Assembly (NCBI RefSeq): GCF_015832195.1
Contig: NC_052018.1
Location: 31,958,115 to 32,022,114, forward strand
Reading direction: 5' to 3'
DNA: 64,000 nt
Source of the DNA: Motacilla alba alba
Taxonomy: Eukaryota; Chordata; Aves; Passeriformes; Motacillidae
The position numbers and the translations under genes were made by a program. The notes under the pieces are model-generated. The model saw nothing but the letters and a program-made list of their open reading frames with translations, was not told where the DNA came from and did no database searches. Shown here piece after piece: positions 48,869 through 59,269 of the stretch (its first letter is position 1; every line of letters begins with the position of its first letter).

Positions 48869-49838
48869 TGTATTGGATTTTTGTGGCATGTTTTTGGTAG
48901 TGGGGTGCTACAGGAATGACTCCTCTGTAGAGAAGAATCTGCCAGAAGTTTTCCCCATGCTTGGGGGAGCCAGCGCCAGCGCCAGCTGGCTCCAAGATAA
49001 GCTGCTGGCCAAGGTGGCAGAGCCTCTGGTATAACAGATTCAAGAAGGAGAAGAGAGAGGAGTAAGAGCATGTGAGTGTAACAGCCTGTGGACACCGAAG
49101 TCAGTGCAGAAGGAAGGGAAGGAGCTGCTCCAGGTGCCAGAGCAGAGATCCCTTGGCAGCCCATGGGGAAGATTGTGGTGAGGCAGCTGTGCCTCTGCAG
49201 CCCACAGACGTCCACAGTGGAGCAGAGATCCCCCTGGAGGGTCTCATCCCAGAGCAGTTGGATGCTCAAAAGATGCTGTGACCATGTGGGAAGCCTGCAC
49301 TGGAGCAGGCTCTTGGCAGGACCTGCAGACTCATGGAGAGAGGAGCCCACACTGGAACAGGTTTGCTGGCAGGACTTGTGACCCCATGGGGGACCCCACC
49401 CTGGAGCAGTTTGTTCCTCAAGGATTGCACCCTGTGGAAGGGATCCACAGGGGAGCAGGAGAAGAATGTGAGGAGTGGAAGAGACAACCTGAAAAACTGA
49501 CCACAGCCCCTGTTGCCCATGTTTCCTTCTTTCCCTGGTGAAGAGGTAGAACAAATTCAGGGGTGAAGTTGAGCCTGGGAAGAAGGGAGGGGTGGGGAGA
49601 TGATGTTTTGAGGTTTTGTTTTATTTGTCATTATCCTACTCTGATTTTATTGGTAGTAAATTAATTTTTCAACAAGTCCAGTCTGTTTTGCCTGTGGCAG
49701 TAACTGGAGTGATCTCTTCCTATCCTTATTTCAATCCACAAGCATTTTGTTGTATTTTCTCTTCTCTGACCAGCTGAGGATGGGAAGGATAGTGGGGTTT
49801 GGTTTTGGTGGGCACCTGGCAGCCAGTGAGGGTTAGCA
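48869..49838 (+). mobile_element. ERVL-like LTR, about 970 bp, no internal region
   Basis: The sequence follows, block by block, a long LTR that I recognise as common in bird genomes. It opens with TGTATTGG, then TTTTTGGTAGTGGGGTGCTACAGG, then GCCAGCTGGCTCCAAGATAAGCTGCTGGCCAAGG. The middle has repeated words of the type CACTGGAGCAGG...CCATGGG at about 49214, 49250, 49299, 49352, 49401 and 49449. Near the end are CATTATCCTACTCTGATTTTATTGG, a degenerate poly(A) signal AGTAAA (49655-49660), GTCCAGTCTGTTTTGCC, GACCAGCTGAGGA and GGGCACCTGGCAGCCAG. The end is worn: it stops at about TTAGCA (49838) instead of the usual ...CCACA. A GGTG precedes the start and follows the end, too short to prove a target-site duplication. 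There is no pol or env beside it. A 247-codon frame on the - strand (48811-49554) is only the antisense of this LTR. Confidence 0.88.
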
Positions 49839-50681
49839 GGTGTTCTTTTAAAAACTACAAATAGGAATATCAGCTATCCAGATTGACTTTTCCTGTGCTA
49901 ACAGGAGCTGTTCTTTTTAGACTTGTTGGACTATCTTTGTTACATTGTGGTTCAACCTCATTCTCGGTGTTTTCATCTTAAGACTGTTCATTAAAATAAT
50001 CTGTGAACACAGATTAACAACTTATGATTTTGGCCTGATAACTACTTCTGTCTCTACAGATACAGTGAATATTGGCAGTGTAATAAATATACACTAAGTT
50101 GCAGGATCAGGTCATTAATTGTAATTTTTATGCCTCTAATATGTTAACTACTTCATCACTCTTTTGTCTACAAACCTCAGAACCTTGGCTGGAAAAAATT
50201 TAATGCTCCAAGCCTCTAAGCTTTAAATATCTGCTTATATAAATTCTTTAAATATCTGCCTTGTCTTTATAAAATGAAACTTGATTGTTCCTCAGCTAAG
50301 GAATTTTACCTTCAAAACAAGCTGCTCTTAGCACAGGGGGACATTGTTCAGTCATGCACAAGGGATGGCTTAAAACCTATTTATTAGCACTGCAGGGTAA
50401 AAAATGTGGACTTCATATCTCTTGACAATATAATGTCCTGGATGTCCAGCAGGGCCGTGCAACTCAGCTTCTTAATCTTTAACTGTCTGAAAGATGGAAA
50501 AGTAAGCAGTATTGGTTTTGATAGGAAAAATACCAGTTGGGTGCCTTTTTCTTTTAATAAGAAACATGTGAAATACATCTGTAATTTTCTTTTCCTCAAA
50601 CCTCCTTCCAGTTAAAAAAAACTAATAATTTTGATAAATCATTTTGTCTCCAAAATATTCCAGCATTTGAGCATAGGTTTA

Positions 50682-50708
50682 CCTCCCCTCCCCTCGCCTC
50701 CCCTCTCT
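50682..50708. repeat. C/T-rich CCCCT repeat
   Basis: Imperfect CCCCT/CCTCC units over 27 bp, all pyrimidine except one G. Low-complexity sequence. Confidence 0.8.
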
Positions 50709-50881
50709 ACCAAAACATGTAAAATAGTGCAGTACCAGAATTTTTAATGCTTTCTGGGACTGTCTGCAGAATTCCCAAGCAGGTAATGCTCCTCTCAAAA
50801 AATTATAGTGATGAGGTATTTGATCAAAACCCCCTACTTTTTTACCTTAAGGGTGTATCTGTATGTGTATTACAAAGTACC

Positions 50882-50887
<6 letters not shown>

Positions 50888-50935
<48 letters not shown>
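50888..50935. repeat. (TA)24 microsatellite
   Basis: Uninterrupted TA units for 48 bp, followed directly by a short ACACACACAT run. A perfect array of this length is expected to vary between individuals and can extrude as a cruciform. Confidence 0.96.
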
Positions 50936-50936
<1 letters not shown>

Positions 50937-53179
50937 CACACACATATAAACCAGTGTCAAACAGGCTGAAACTATGTTTGAATTTGCATATTGACAATGC
51001 AAATTCATATATATTATTTATTCTATGCTAATGAAACTCATAAATGAAAAAAAAAATTCTCAGTGCCTTTATGGTTTGTCATATACAATCTGAGTGTTCA
51101 ATGAGTATTTCATGTTGACACCACTCCAGAAAGTAAACATATCTATTTTATAGGAAAATTATGTGGTTCAGAAGACTATATTATATTAAATTTTTGTCCT
51201 GCTTTGTGGTTCCTAGGACTTGAATTTTGGTGGTTTAGGTTAAATTAAAGTTCTTTTCACATTGAATTCAGATGTTGCTGTGAGTCATAAGAATTTTTTA
51301 AAAATCTGTGTTTAGTATCAATGCAAGTCAGAAACATTTCCAAATTGCTGTAGTTTATCTTGCTTCTTTCCCTGGATGCTGTTCATAGGTGCATGGATTG
51401 AAGCAGGAATGCTATGGTAAAAAACTGAAACCTCCATAACCAGGAGATAGGAAAGTGGATGATGAATAATGGGAGAACTATTGTAAAGGGAAATTTTTCT
51501 TGGTGTTGGAGGTGGAGTTCAGAGCAATGCCTTTTATTTCAATAAAAAAAAATTAAAAAAACAGTCAAATTCAGGTGTAGTTGGAGGTGGGGATCAGAGT
51601 AGGTAGATGAGACAATAGGAATAAGGGTGAGCTGTTCTACTGCAGCTGAAAACCTTGAAATTCTCCAAACAATTTCCCGTGTTGATATTGAGAGGTGAGT
51701 AAACTTATGTCAGCTGAAAGATTCACGATATTTTGAGGGTGTTGAACTGAAGAAAATAATAAAGAAATCTCTGGACATTTCACTACTAGCTTACATATCC
51801 CTATATTGATTTCCCTTTGCAAACCTAGTATTCAAAAAGTGAGAGTTCAGTTAAATGTGAAATCCCCTTTTTTTAACTTAAAAAGGAGTCTTTTGTTTGA
51901 GACGTCACTGCAGTATAATTTATCCTGCATTTATTATAATGTGCATTCAGTCACATTTCATTTTTTACTTCCGAGAGTTAATTAGTGTTTTAAAGTCTTT
52001 TGTATACTTACTCCCCCATGGCTGCATAATTACAGTTTAAAATTAATAACCTCTGAGTTTTGATTGGCTACTCTGGCTTTCATAGTTTAACAGATAAACC
52101 TGAAAATAGAAAGTACACATTTCCCACATTGTTTAGGGAAAAAAATTAGTTTCACCTAGTTCAGCCATCTTATAGCTAAGTGCCTTCTTGACAAGGCACA
52201 TCCTGTGACTGAGCAAATTTAGGTAATGGATGGAACAGTTTGCCTCCATCATCATCACCTGAATCAGAGCATCACAGGAGAGAAGACCCTGCTGTCTACT
52301 GGAGGAAGATCAGCAGTATTCAATATCAAAATCATATCATTATCGTATCATTTTACCCACTCATCATGAAAAGGACCTTTAGCTTCTTCAGATTAGATCT
52401 TATTGACTTCAGCTCCAGGTATTCCCTGAAAATACTGAAACCTTTAGTTGTCTGTACACATCTTGAGCAAGTAGTTAAATGCTTGCTAGGATATCTTCCT
52501 AAAATAAGGACATTTAAGCATGTATTTAAGTGTGGGGTTTTTCTGGTTTAAGGTCCAGGGTGGAAGTGGTGTGGTTTTTGCAGAGCTGCTTCTCAGAACT
52601 AGAGAACAGTTTAATATTCATGCCCAAAAAAAGGAAGCCTGATCTAGGGAATGTCTCAAGAGGCAGCCTTGCAGAGCGCAGTGCTCTGCGCAGTTCTGCA
52701 GTGAGAGGTGCTGGGCTAGATGTTATATATTATTCCAATTTGTGTTAGGTGGATTTAGTTCCTGGCCTGAGATTGGCCAAGGCTTTTAGTGGCCTTTTGC
52801 TCCCATCAGAGGAGTGGTGGATGGACTGAGATCTGTCTGTCTGGAAATGGGATTGTTTATATTAAAAGTACTTAAAGGAGAATTTGTAAATAGGTTTAGG
52901 TAAACCAACAGCAGATTTTCTTCAATATTATTGCTTTTATTCACGTGAAGGCTACAGGTCTCATCAAGTACTGTTATTGCCTTTGTGTGATCCATGGAAC
53001 TTATTGAAAATATTGCTAGCTGAAAATGATTTAAATGAATGGGTTGAGACAGGAATTTGTAATATGTTTCATTGTAAAACCATTTTATCAATTTTAAAAT
53101 GTTAAGTATACATTTCTTTTTTGATGGAAATACTTAGGCATTTATTTTAATTTTTCTTCCTGGAGAAAATTAAATTATT

Positions 53180-53210
53180 AATTTAATTTAATTTAAAATT
53201 AAATTAAATT
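53180..53210. repeat. near-perfect AT palindrome, 15-bp arms, 1-base spacer
   Basis: The arm at 53180-53194 (AATTTAATTTAATTT) and the arm at 53196-53210 (AAATTAAATTAAATT) are exact reverse complements around a single A. The array is also a 5-bp (AATTT) repeat that flips orientation at its centre. Confidence 0.9.
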
Positions 53211-53786
53211 CTTTAATTAAAACAGATTCTCTTAAACATATTTTTATAGGAGGTTTAAAAAATAAAATTGATTATTTAGAATTAAAACGCTTTTATAAGG
53301 TTTACAAATCTGAGTGGTACCCTTATCTTAAACAAATGTATCACCATGCAAAGGGAACCAACTACTTCAGCCTTCATTTTGGAGTTGTTTTGTGTTCTTA
53401 GAGCTGTGAAGTCCAGCTTAGTTCACATCACAGTTTATGCCCTAGAGGGACTATCAAGTTTTGCATTTAGATTCTTCACCTACTTTTTTCTTCTTTAAAA
53501 AATTGTTTTGCATGATTCTTTGGCAAAAGAACTAATTAAAAAGCAATATATTGATAATACTGCTTATTCAAGTTTTATACTTTTTATTAGTAAACTGTGA
53601 AGAAATTTAAAAAGAACTGTATTGTGAGTTTTGGGTTTTTTAAATTACTGATAACCACATACTCAACTGAAAGCTGTAATGTGATGAAGACCTCAAGGAG
53701 GGATTGTGAGGCTGAAAGACCCTTACTTCAAAAAAATATGCCAGTTTGTGTCATAAAATTATTACTTCCACTTCCAAACCTTGTTT

Positions 53787-53803
53787 AAAAAAAAAAAAAA
53801 AAA
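53787..53803. repeat. poly(A) run, 17 bases
   Basis: An uninterrupted A run. No SINE or processed-gene body is recognised upstream. Confidence 0.9.
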
Positions 53804-54894
53804 TCAGTGTGGAGATCTCTGCCTCTGTTGTAGCCAAACATCAAATTGTTCACAACAGGAAGGAGATGGTCCTCTGTTTCCAGTGCTTCATCAAGTGTCC
53901 TTTAAGTAGTGAAAGTCCACACAGATTTTCAAGCAGGAACTGCAAAAAACGTTCATGTTCACCAAGGTACTACACTGTGAATAACAAGGTCTTGACAGAA
54001 TTGACTCCTTAGAGTAGGTTATCCTCAAAGATATTGCATGTGTTTCTCCTATACACATTTATTTTCTTCAGATGAGAGTGGAATAATTTTACCTTCTTAA
54101 AATTTTACCCTCTTATTTTATCACTTTCAAATACCAATTATATTCATAGTTCCTGTATAAAAAATTCTGACATGACTTTTACCTGGGGTTCACAAGAGCT
54201 TTTCCACTTGCTGAAGCTTATTCTCTTTCCATAATGAAAAACAATTGCAGTCTTTTTAAAATAATGATCTCTTGTACTGAAGAAAATGTAATGAATATAG
54301 ATCTGACTTACTCTAAATTAAAAGCTATTTTAAGCTATTTCAAACCTATGTCTCTAAAACTTCAGTACTTGGTCAAAAAGATACCCAAGCAAAATTACCA
54401 TTTTTTATTACCTGTTCTCTGGCACATAATTTTTCAAGTGTATTGATTCTTAGTCCACTTTAAAATTGTTATAGCTTCCATCATCCATGCTATTTTATTG
54501 GGAAAAACCAGTTTTCTTTGTATCTAAACCCACATATGGATCTGTTTTAACAATTCAATTTTGAATAATGCTTATTGTATTTGCGTAATACAATACAGTC
54601 TGCTTTCTGTCTTGAATAGAGAGAGAGTCTGGGGATCTTCTGAGGAGATCTGAGGCATCCTCACTGTTCCAAAGCAAATAAAGTGTTAAGTATCATGAAC
54701 AAAAAATGAAAAATGTTTTAAAAAGGACATTTTTAGTGTGATGTTCTCCTGCCACAGTAATTATCAGCAAAAACCTCACACATATGACTGTCTCTGCAAA
54801 GAGTCTCAGCACTTTGTGCCAATTCATCTGAATATTAACATGTTCACATCTGACACACAGTGGGACTGGGATCTCCTTGCCAAAATGGGCAATC

Positions 54895-54900
54895 AGAAGT
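54895..54900. repeat. target-site duplication, left copy (AGAAGT)
   Basis: The hexamer AGAAGT directly precedes the TG of the LTR and is repeated exactly at 55575-55580, as expected for ERVK-type integration. Confidence 0.87.
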
Positions 54901-55353
54901 TGTCGGAACCCAGGATTCTCCTCTGGGTGTCCTGGATGGCCAGAGCCGCTGGCAGGGGGCTCTGAGACCCTGGCATGCAGCCAAAGACACTCTTGGGGTT
55001 TCGATCTTAGCCCATGGAGCAAGTTACTAACTCTGTATGAAGAATTACAAGCCACACACACACAAGTTTAGATAGCATAGTAGAGATAGTCACGAAGTGA
55101 AAGGAAGGATTTTTGAGTGCTGTACAGGGGGGTTTTAAGCCTTGTACGCAGGGGTCCAGGTTTTGTACATGGGGGTCAGGAGTTCTAAGATGGAGGGACT
55201 TGGGTGTGCCCTGTCCTCTTTCTTTCTCCTTCCTAGCCTCCATGTCTTTGGTGATGTTGTCACTCACAGATTGGTTTAGAGTAGAAAGTCACCATTCAAT
55301 ATAGATAGTAGGTATTGGAGAAAAAGCATAAACATGTAGTACGTAATATATGA

Positions 55354-55360
55354 TATAAAA
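55354..55360 (+). promoter_or_regulatory. LTR TATA box (TATAAAA)
   Basis: A canonical TATAAAA inside the solo LTR, 102 bp before its AATAAA. It is the expected core promoter of the former provirus; whether it is active now is unknown. Confidence 0.6.
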
Positions 55361-55455
55361 GATGGCACCAGCCTCCTGGGAGGACTGAGTGCCTTTGTCT
55401 GAGCTGCTGAACGGGCCACAGCAGCTCAGGGAGAAGAATCTTGTAGATAACCAAC

Positions 55456-55461
55456 AATAAA
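55456..55461 (+). terminator. LTR poly(A) signal (AATAAA)
   Basis: A canonical AATAAA at the expected place between TATA box and U5 of the solo LTR. In a retroviral LTR this directs cleavage and polyadenylation of the transcript. Confidence 0.6.
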
Positions 55462-55574
55462 CAACCTTGAGACTGGACAACAGAAGACTACTGAGTCTTT
55501 CTTCGAAGGCACGGGTTGGAGGAGGGACTTTTCCATCTTTCGGGGTCATCCCAATCCGGGGGTGAAACCCCACA

Positions 55575-55580
55575 AGAAGT
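55575..55580. repeat. target-site duplication, right copy (AGAAGT)
   Basis: Exact copy of the hexamer at 54895-54900, directly after the terminal CACA of the LTR. Confidence 0.87.
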
Positions 55581-55954
55581 TGGGTCCCAATTGGGTTTCT
55601 CACACCCCAGTGAGTACAGTAACCAAGGATGACCCCAGGAAGATGCAGTGCTGGCTCTGCAAAGAGCAGTGCTGTTATTTTGTATTTTAAGAGGTTGTCT
55701 GCTTCTTGCTGGAAGGACTAGAAATCCAGGTAAGAAGGATTCTGCTTTTCATTTTGTTCATGGTTTCAACACAGCGGGCTTTATCACCTTTCTGCTAGCT
55801 TCGCCATGAGGCTGCTAAAAGTTCTAGTCAGAATTGCACAGGAGTGGCACAGTGCTTTTCTGCTGCTGCTTCCAAAAGACTGCGATGGAAACTTCCTATG
55901 TAAAATCAGCTCTAACACTGAAATCAAGAGCTGACATATGAAAAGCCTGTTACT
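55581..55954. other. non-coding gap between LTR and CR1 tail
   Basis: Unique-looking sequence. The last part may be a worn extension of the CR1 copy whose tail follows, but I cannot align it by eye. Confidence 0.5.
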
Positions 55955-56033
55955 TTTTTGGTCATTGCAGGGAGACTGGACTAGACAACCTTTAAAGGTC
56001 ACTTCTAACTCAAATTATTCTATGATTCTAGGA
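55955..56033 (+). mobile_element. CR1 LINE 3' tail, sense
   Basis: The text GCAGGGAGACTGGACTAGACAACCTTTAAAGGTCACTTCTAACTC is the standard CR1 3' end. It is followed by ATTCTATGATTCTA, about one and a half copies of the terminal octamer repeat that CR1 uses instead of poly(A). Only some 70-80 bp are recognisable, a severe 5' truncation. Confidence 0.9.
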
Positions 56034-57197
56034 TTTTAAAATTTTATGTACTCAGCTTTTTTTTTTTTGCTTTTAACTTAGATAAATAATGATCTTTATT
56101 TTTTTCCATAGGGGTAGAAGGACAGAAAGAGCTGCTTATATATTTTTTTAATGTTTAAACAATAGGAATGGTTATTCATTATTTCCAAGCTCTAGTTCAT
56201 CTGTTACTAGTCCAGCCCATCTGAGCACCCGCTGGATTACAATCTTAAAATAATTGCTAAGACTCTTGAGAAATGTTGTGTTCCAAAGCGAATTCTAGAA
56301 AGCTATTATATCAAAGCCAAACAAATAATTAAATGAATCATTACTTCCCACCTAGCACTCATTGCAGTGTTATTGCATAATAAAACCATCTGAGTGGAAG
56401 GAGAAAGAATAAATCCAGAGAGAAATCAAGTCTATATGCTTGAAATTACTAGAATTCATTTGAATAGAAACAAAAGCAAGAAGGAATGATGGTGGTGATC
56501 AATATCAGCCTAGCAAATGTCTTTTATTACACCTATCCTTGTTGCTGTATAGCCTTTCCACAGCAATTCGTGATTTGAGCCCGCACAAATTCAGTAGCTG
56601 GACTCCTCCAGGAGATCATTTTCTTCTACTGCTGCTTCTGAAATCTCTGCCTTTAGCCTTGAGATCAGAAAGAAATAAGAGAGTATTACCATGCAAAAGA
56701 GGCATGAGATGGGCAGTTATAGCAGCTAAACCCTGAATCCTTCTTCCTTCTTCCATGCTTGCTCTTAAAACTAACTTTTTATTTTGCCCATCTGTACTAA
56801 CAAGGACATCTGAGGAGAGATAGGGTAATGGTCACAGCTCTTAAGGACTTGGTAGGACTAGGGGTGCTTGATGTCTTCCAAACCAAGTCCATGGATGCTG
56901 GAATTTTAGGCTCCTGAGCACAAGAGGAGAAAAATTCCTGATGCTGTAAGGCATTCTGTAGTCCTCGTCATGGAGCAGGATGAGGCCATAGTTCCAGTTT
57001 TTCAACTTCAACCTTGTAGCTGTAAAGCAATGCAGCAGGAGGCTTACAAATGCTGCTTTGGAAACTGTCACTTTGCCTCCGACCTGCACTGGCCCTATCA
57101 CAGCCTCTTGATTTCCCATCACCTTATTAACCATTTCCTCCAGGAGAGGCAGGACCGGGCCTTGCAGTAGGAGCAGGCAGTTCCAGCAGCACCTGGT

Positions 57198-57214
57198 GGG
57201 AGGGAGGGAGGGAG
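57198..57214. repeat. (GGGA)4 microsatellite
   Basis: Four GGGA units in tandem in a G-rich setting. Simple sequence. Confidence 0.85.
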
Positions 57215-59210
57215 GAAGTGAAGGGTCACCTGGGCAAATAGCAAAGGACTAGACAGGATCTGAAAGTAACTAGTGGCATGAATCTCTGCGATGGAAGTGA
57301 GAGTTCTCTTGCTTTGCATCCAGCTGATAAACAGGAGTTTTCAGTTGGCTGTCCCTCAGTTCATAATGGAGGGAGATACATTGACATTGAGACTGAACAG
57401 AGCTGAAATTAAAAATTAGGTACTTGAACATCTAATAATGGCAAGGAGGTTTCTAGGTACCTGAAATGATGCTTTGTATTTGTAAAGTGTCTTACCAAAC
57501 CCAGGCATTTCTTTCTCACAATGGAAACCTGAACTAGTGCAGGCATGCAACAGCCATAATTTCCACACAAGCAACTGCCATAAGCAGCGCTTCCAACAAG
57601 GCAAAATCAAGGTATGTATGGTTGAGGTTTACACAGGGTCAAGCAAAAGCTGATTACCTAAGTTTTCAACGGTCTCATTATAACAGAATAGTGCAAAATG
57701 ACATGTCAAAACATATAACATTATGTGCTCTATTGAGTTATAAGTGGTATTTCTTAGCCCTGTAGCTGTCACAACCATTCCCATAGCCCCAAGCTACAGA
57801 TATATTAACTTAGAGTACCAAGAGTGGATAAGACAGGTTGTACAGCTCCAACATGATTTGTGGAATATGAGGACCACAGGGATAGCACGTATGTGTCATA
57901 ATACTTATCAATCAGAAGGAACATCTGTCCATTTTGACAGAGGTGACTGGAAAGACATGGGAATAAACAATATGTGGCAGGAGATAAAGAGTAGATGCCC
58001 TCTGAAATTAATTAGCAACATAATTATTTTGATCAGCCATTAAACTGGAAACATATATAAAAAAATGAACTCTTTTAAAGAAAAAAGATTATACACATCT
58101 AAGCCTTAATTTTTGGCTGCTGTAATTTTATATAGTAAATATCTGTATAATAAGATGTACTGTAATATTATGGATATTTCAATTGCAAAGTAAGAACCAT
58201 TTCATAATATCAAGAAGGGAATATAACTTCAATTCTAGAAAAAAAAAATCAGAAATATGAATAAAGGAGAGGTTTGCCACATTATTTGCCAGTGACTATC
58301 AGTGAAGTACAGAAAACACTTGCATATAGAAACAAAGTGAACAATTTCCAGCATATTTCTGTTCTGGATAATGTCATATTCGCCTGAATAAGTTATTATT
58401 GGGCTCCCTCTGGTTTGAAAAATGTGTTTCAGCTGTCAGATTGTGTCTATAGGCAGCCATTCAATTCTCTGTTTTTAGCCCCAAATTACACTTGACATTT
58501 ATTGTTAAACTCAAGGTGCCTCCTTACAAAACCAATTCAGTCTTTGTAATTGTGCATTTTCTACTAGCTAATCAATAGATAAGCAGTTTACATGGCCTTT
58601 GGCTTCTAGTTCAGTCACTAGCTTTTAACAAAAATCACTGCCTTGGAAGCAACAAAGACCTTTAAAAAGATTGAAACAGTCATACATAATTATGCTTTTC
58701 TGCCTGTATATTTATGCTTTGATACCAGCACACAGAGAAAAAAAAATTAAATCTGCAGGGATTTTGCCTCTTTCATTTAAAAAACCCACCTGTTCTCAGT
58801 TTATGTATTTTCTTTACTCATGGACAAAGAGTTTCTATGCTATCTGGCAAGAGAGAGCTAGGAAAAAGACAGAAATCAGTGGAACGCTTGTAGAAAATGT
58901 AGTACTGGTAACACCTCTTTGTAATTCTCTAGACACTTTGGAATTCAATCCTTGCTGAAAATTAATGGGTTTTGTACTGGGAGGTTGGCTAGGATTCATT
59001 GGCTGCAGATGCAAAGAGTTGATGACCACTTCCTACCTCTTGATTCTGGCCCCTAGGAAATTGCTCTGTGAGAGTGCATCAAATCCTAAAGATATATCCT
59101 TGATAAGAGTGGAAGAAGAGAGAGAAAACATGATTCACATTCTCATGTTTTGTATTTACAATTGCTGACAGAAGACCAAAGAAATCTGTCTCTGATACTC
59201 AGTGAAGACT

Positions 59211-59269
59211 GTAGTACACTGTACTACACTGTACTACACTCAGTACACTGTAGAACACTGTACTGCTGG
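59211..59269. repeat. 10-bp minisatellite, unit GTACTACACT, five to six copies
   Basis: Units at 59211 (GTAGTACACT), 59221 and 59231 (both GTACTACACT), then CAGTACACT (one base short), GTAGAACACT and GTACTGCTGG. The unit contains the palindrome GTAC and the complementary words GTAGTAC/GTACTAC, so single strands can fold into short hairpins. Confidence 0.88.

Larger units (their letters stand above)
49839..54894. other. non-coding stretch with microsatellite and AT palindrome, no gene recognised
   Basis: It contains the (TA)24 repeat, a CCCCT tract and the AT palindrome (separate entries). At about 51898-52080 there are a GACGTCAC motif (cAMP-response-element-like) and a TGATTGGC motif (inverted CCAAT) within AT-rich sequence. 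A region around 52640-52720 is locally GC-rich with nested short inverted words (GCAGAGC...GCTCTGC) but no gene. Confidence 0.5.
54901..55574 (+). mobile_element. solo LTR of an ERVK-like endogenous retrovirus, 674 bp
   Basis: The element starts TGTCGGAACCCAGG and ends AACCCCACA, so it has the TG...CA ends of a retroviral LTR. It is flanked by a perfect 6-bp direct repeat. In + orientation it has a TATA box, TATAAAA at 55354-55360, and a poly(A) signal, AATAAA at 55456-55461. The interval of about 100 bp is the usual size of the R-region spacing, and about 110 bp of U5-like sequence follows. The wording (GGATTCTCCTCTGGGTGTCCTGG, CTTTCGGGGTCATCCCAATCCGGGGG) matches what I remember of passerine ERVK-type LTRs. 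No internal retroviral sequence lies next to it, so the provirus was lost by LTR-LTR recombination. An alternative right end a little downstream (CTCACACC near 55602) is less likely because it lacks the duplication. Confidence 0.9.

Noticed and set aside
48811..49554. 247-codon open frame on the - strand, the longest in the window
   Set aside because: It lies almost entirely within, and antisense to, the ERVL-like LTR. Its repeated motifs come from the LTR's internal array, and frames of this kind are a known source of false bird gene models.
52650..52705. Nested short inverted words (GCAGAGC...GCTCTGC) in a locally GC-rich patch
   Set aside because: The stem is only 7 bp and there is no supporting context.
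54693..55061. 122-codon open frame on the - strand
   Set aside because: It runs out of the left end of the ERVK-like solo LTR into flanking DNA, so it is a chance frame across an insertion border.
56841..57134. 97-codon frame on the - strand with protein-like composition (GPVQVGGKVTVSKAAF)
   Set aside because: No family is recognised, there is no clear donor after the AG before CTACAAGG, and no start context; left as unproven.
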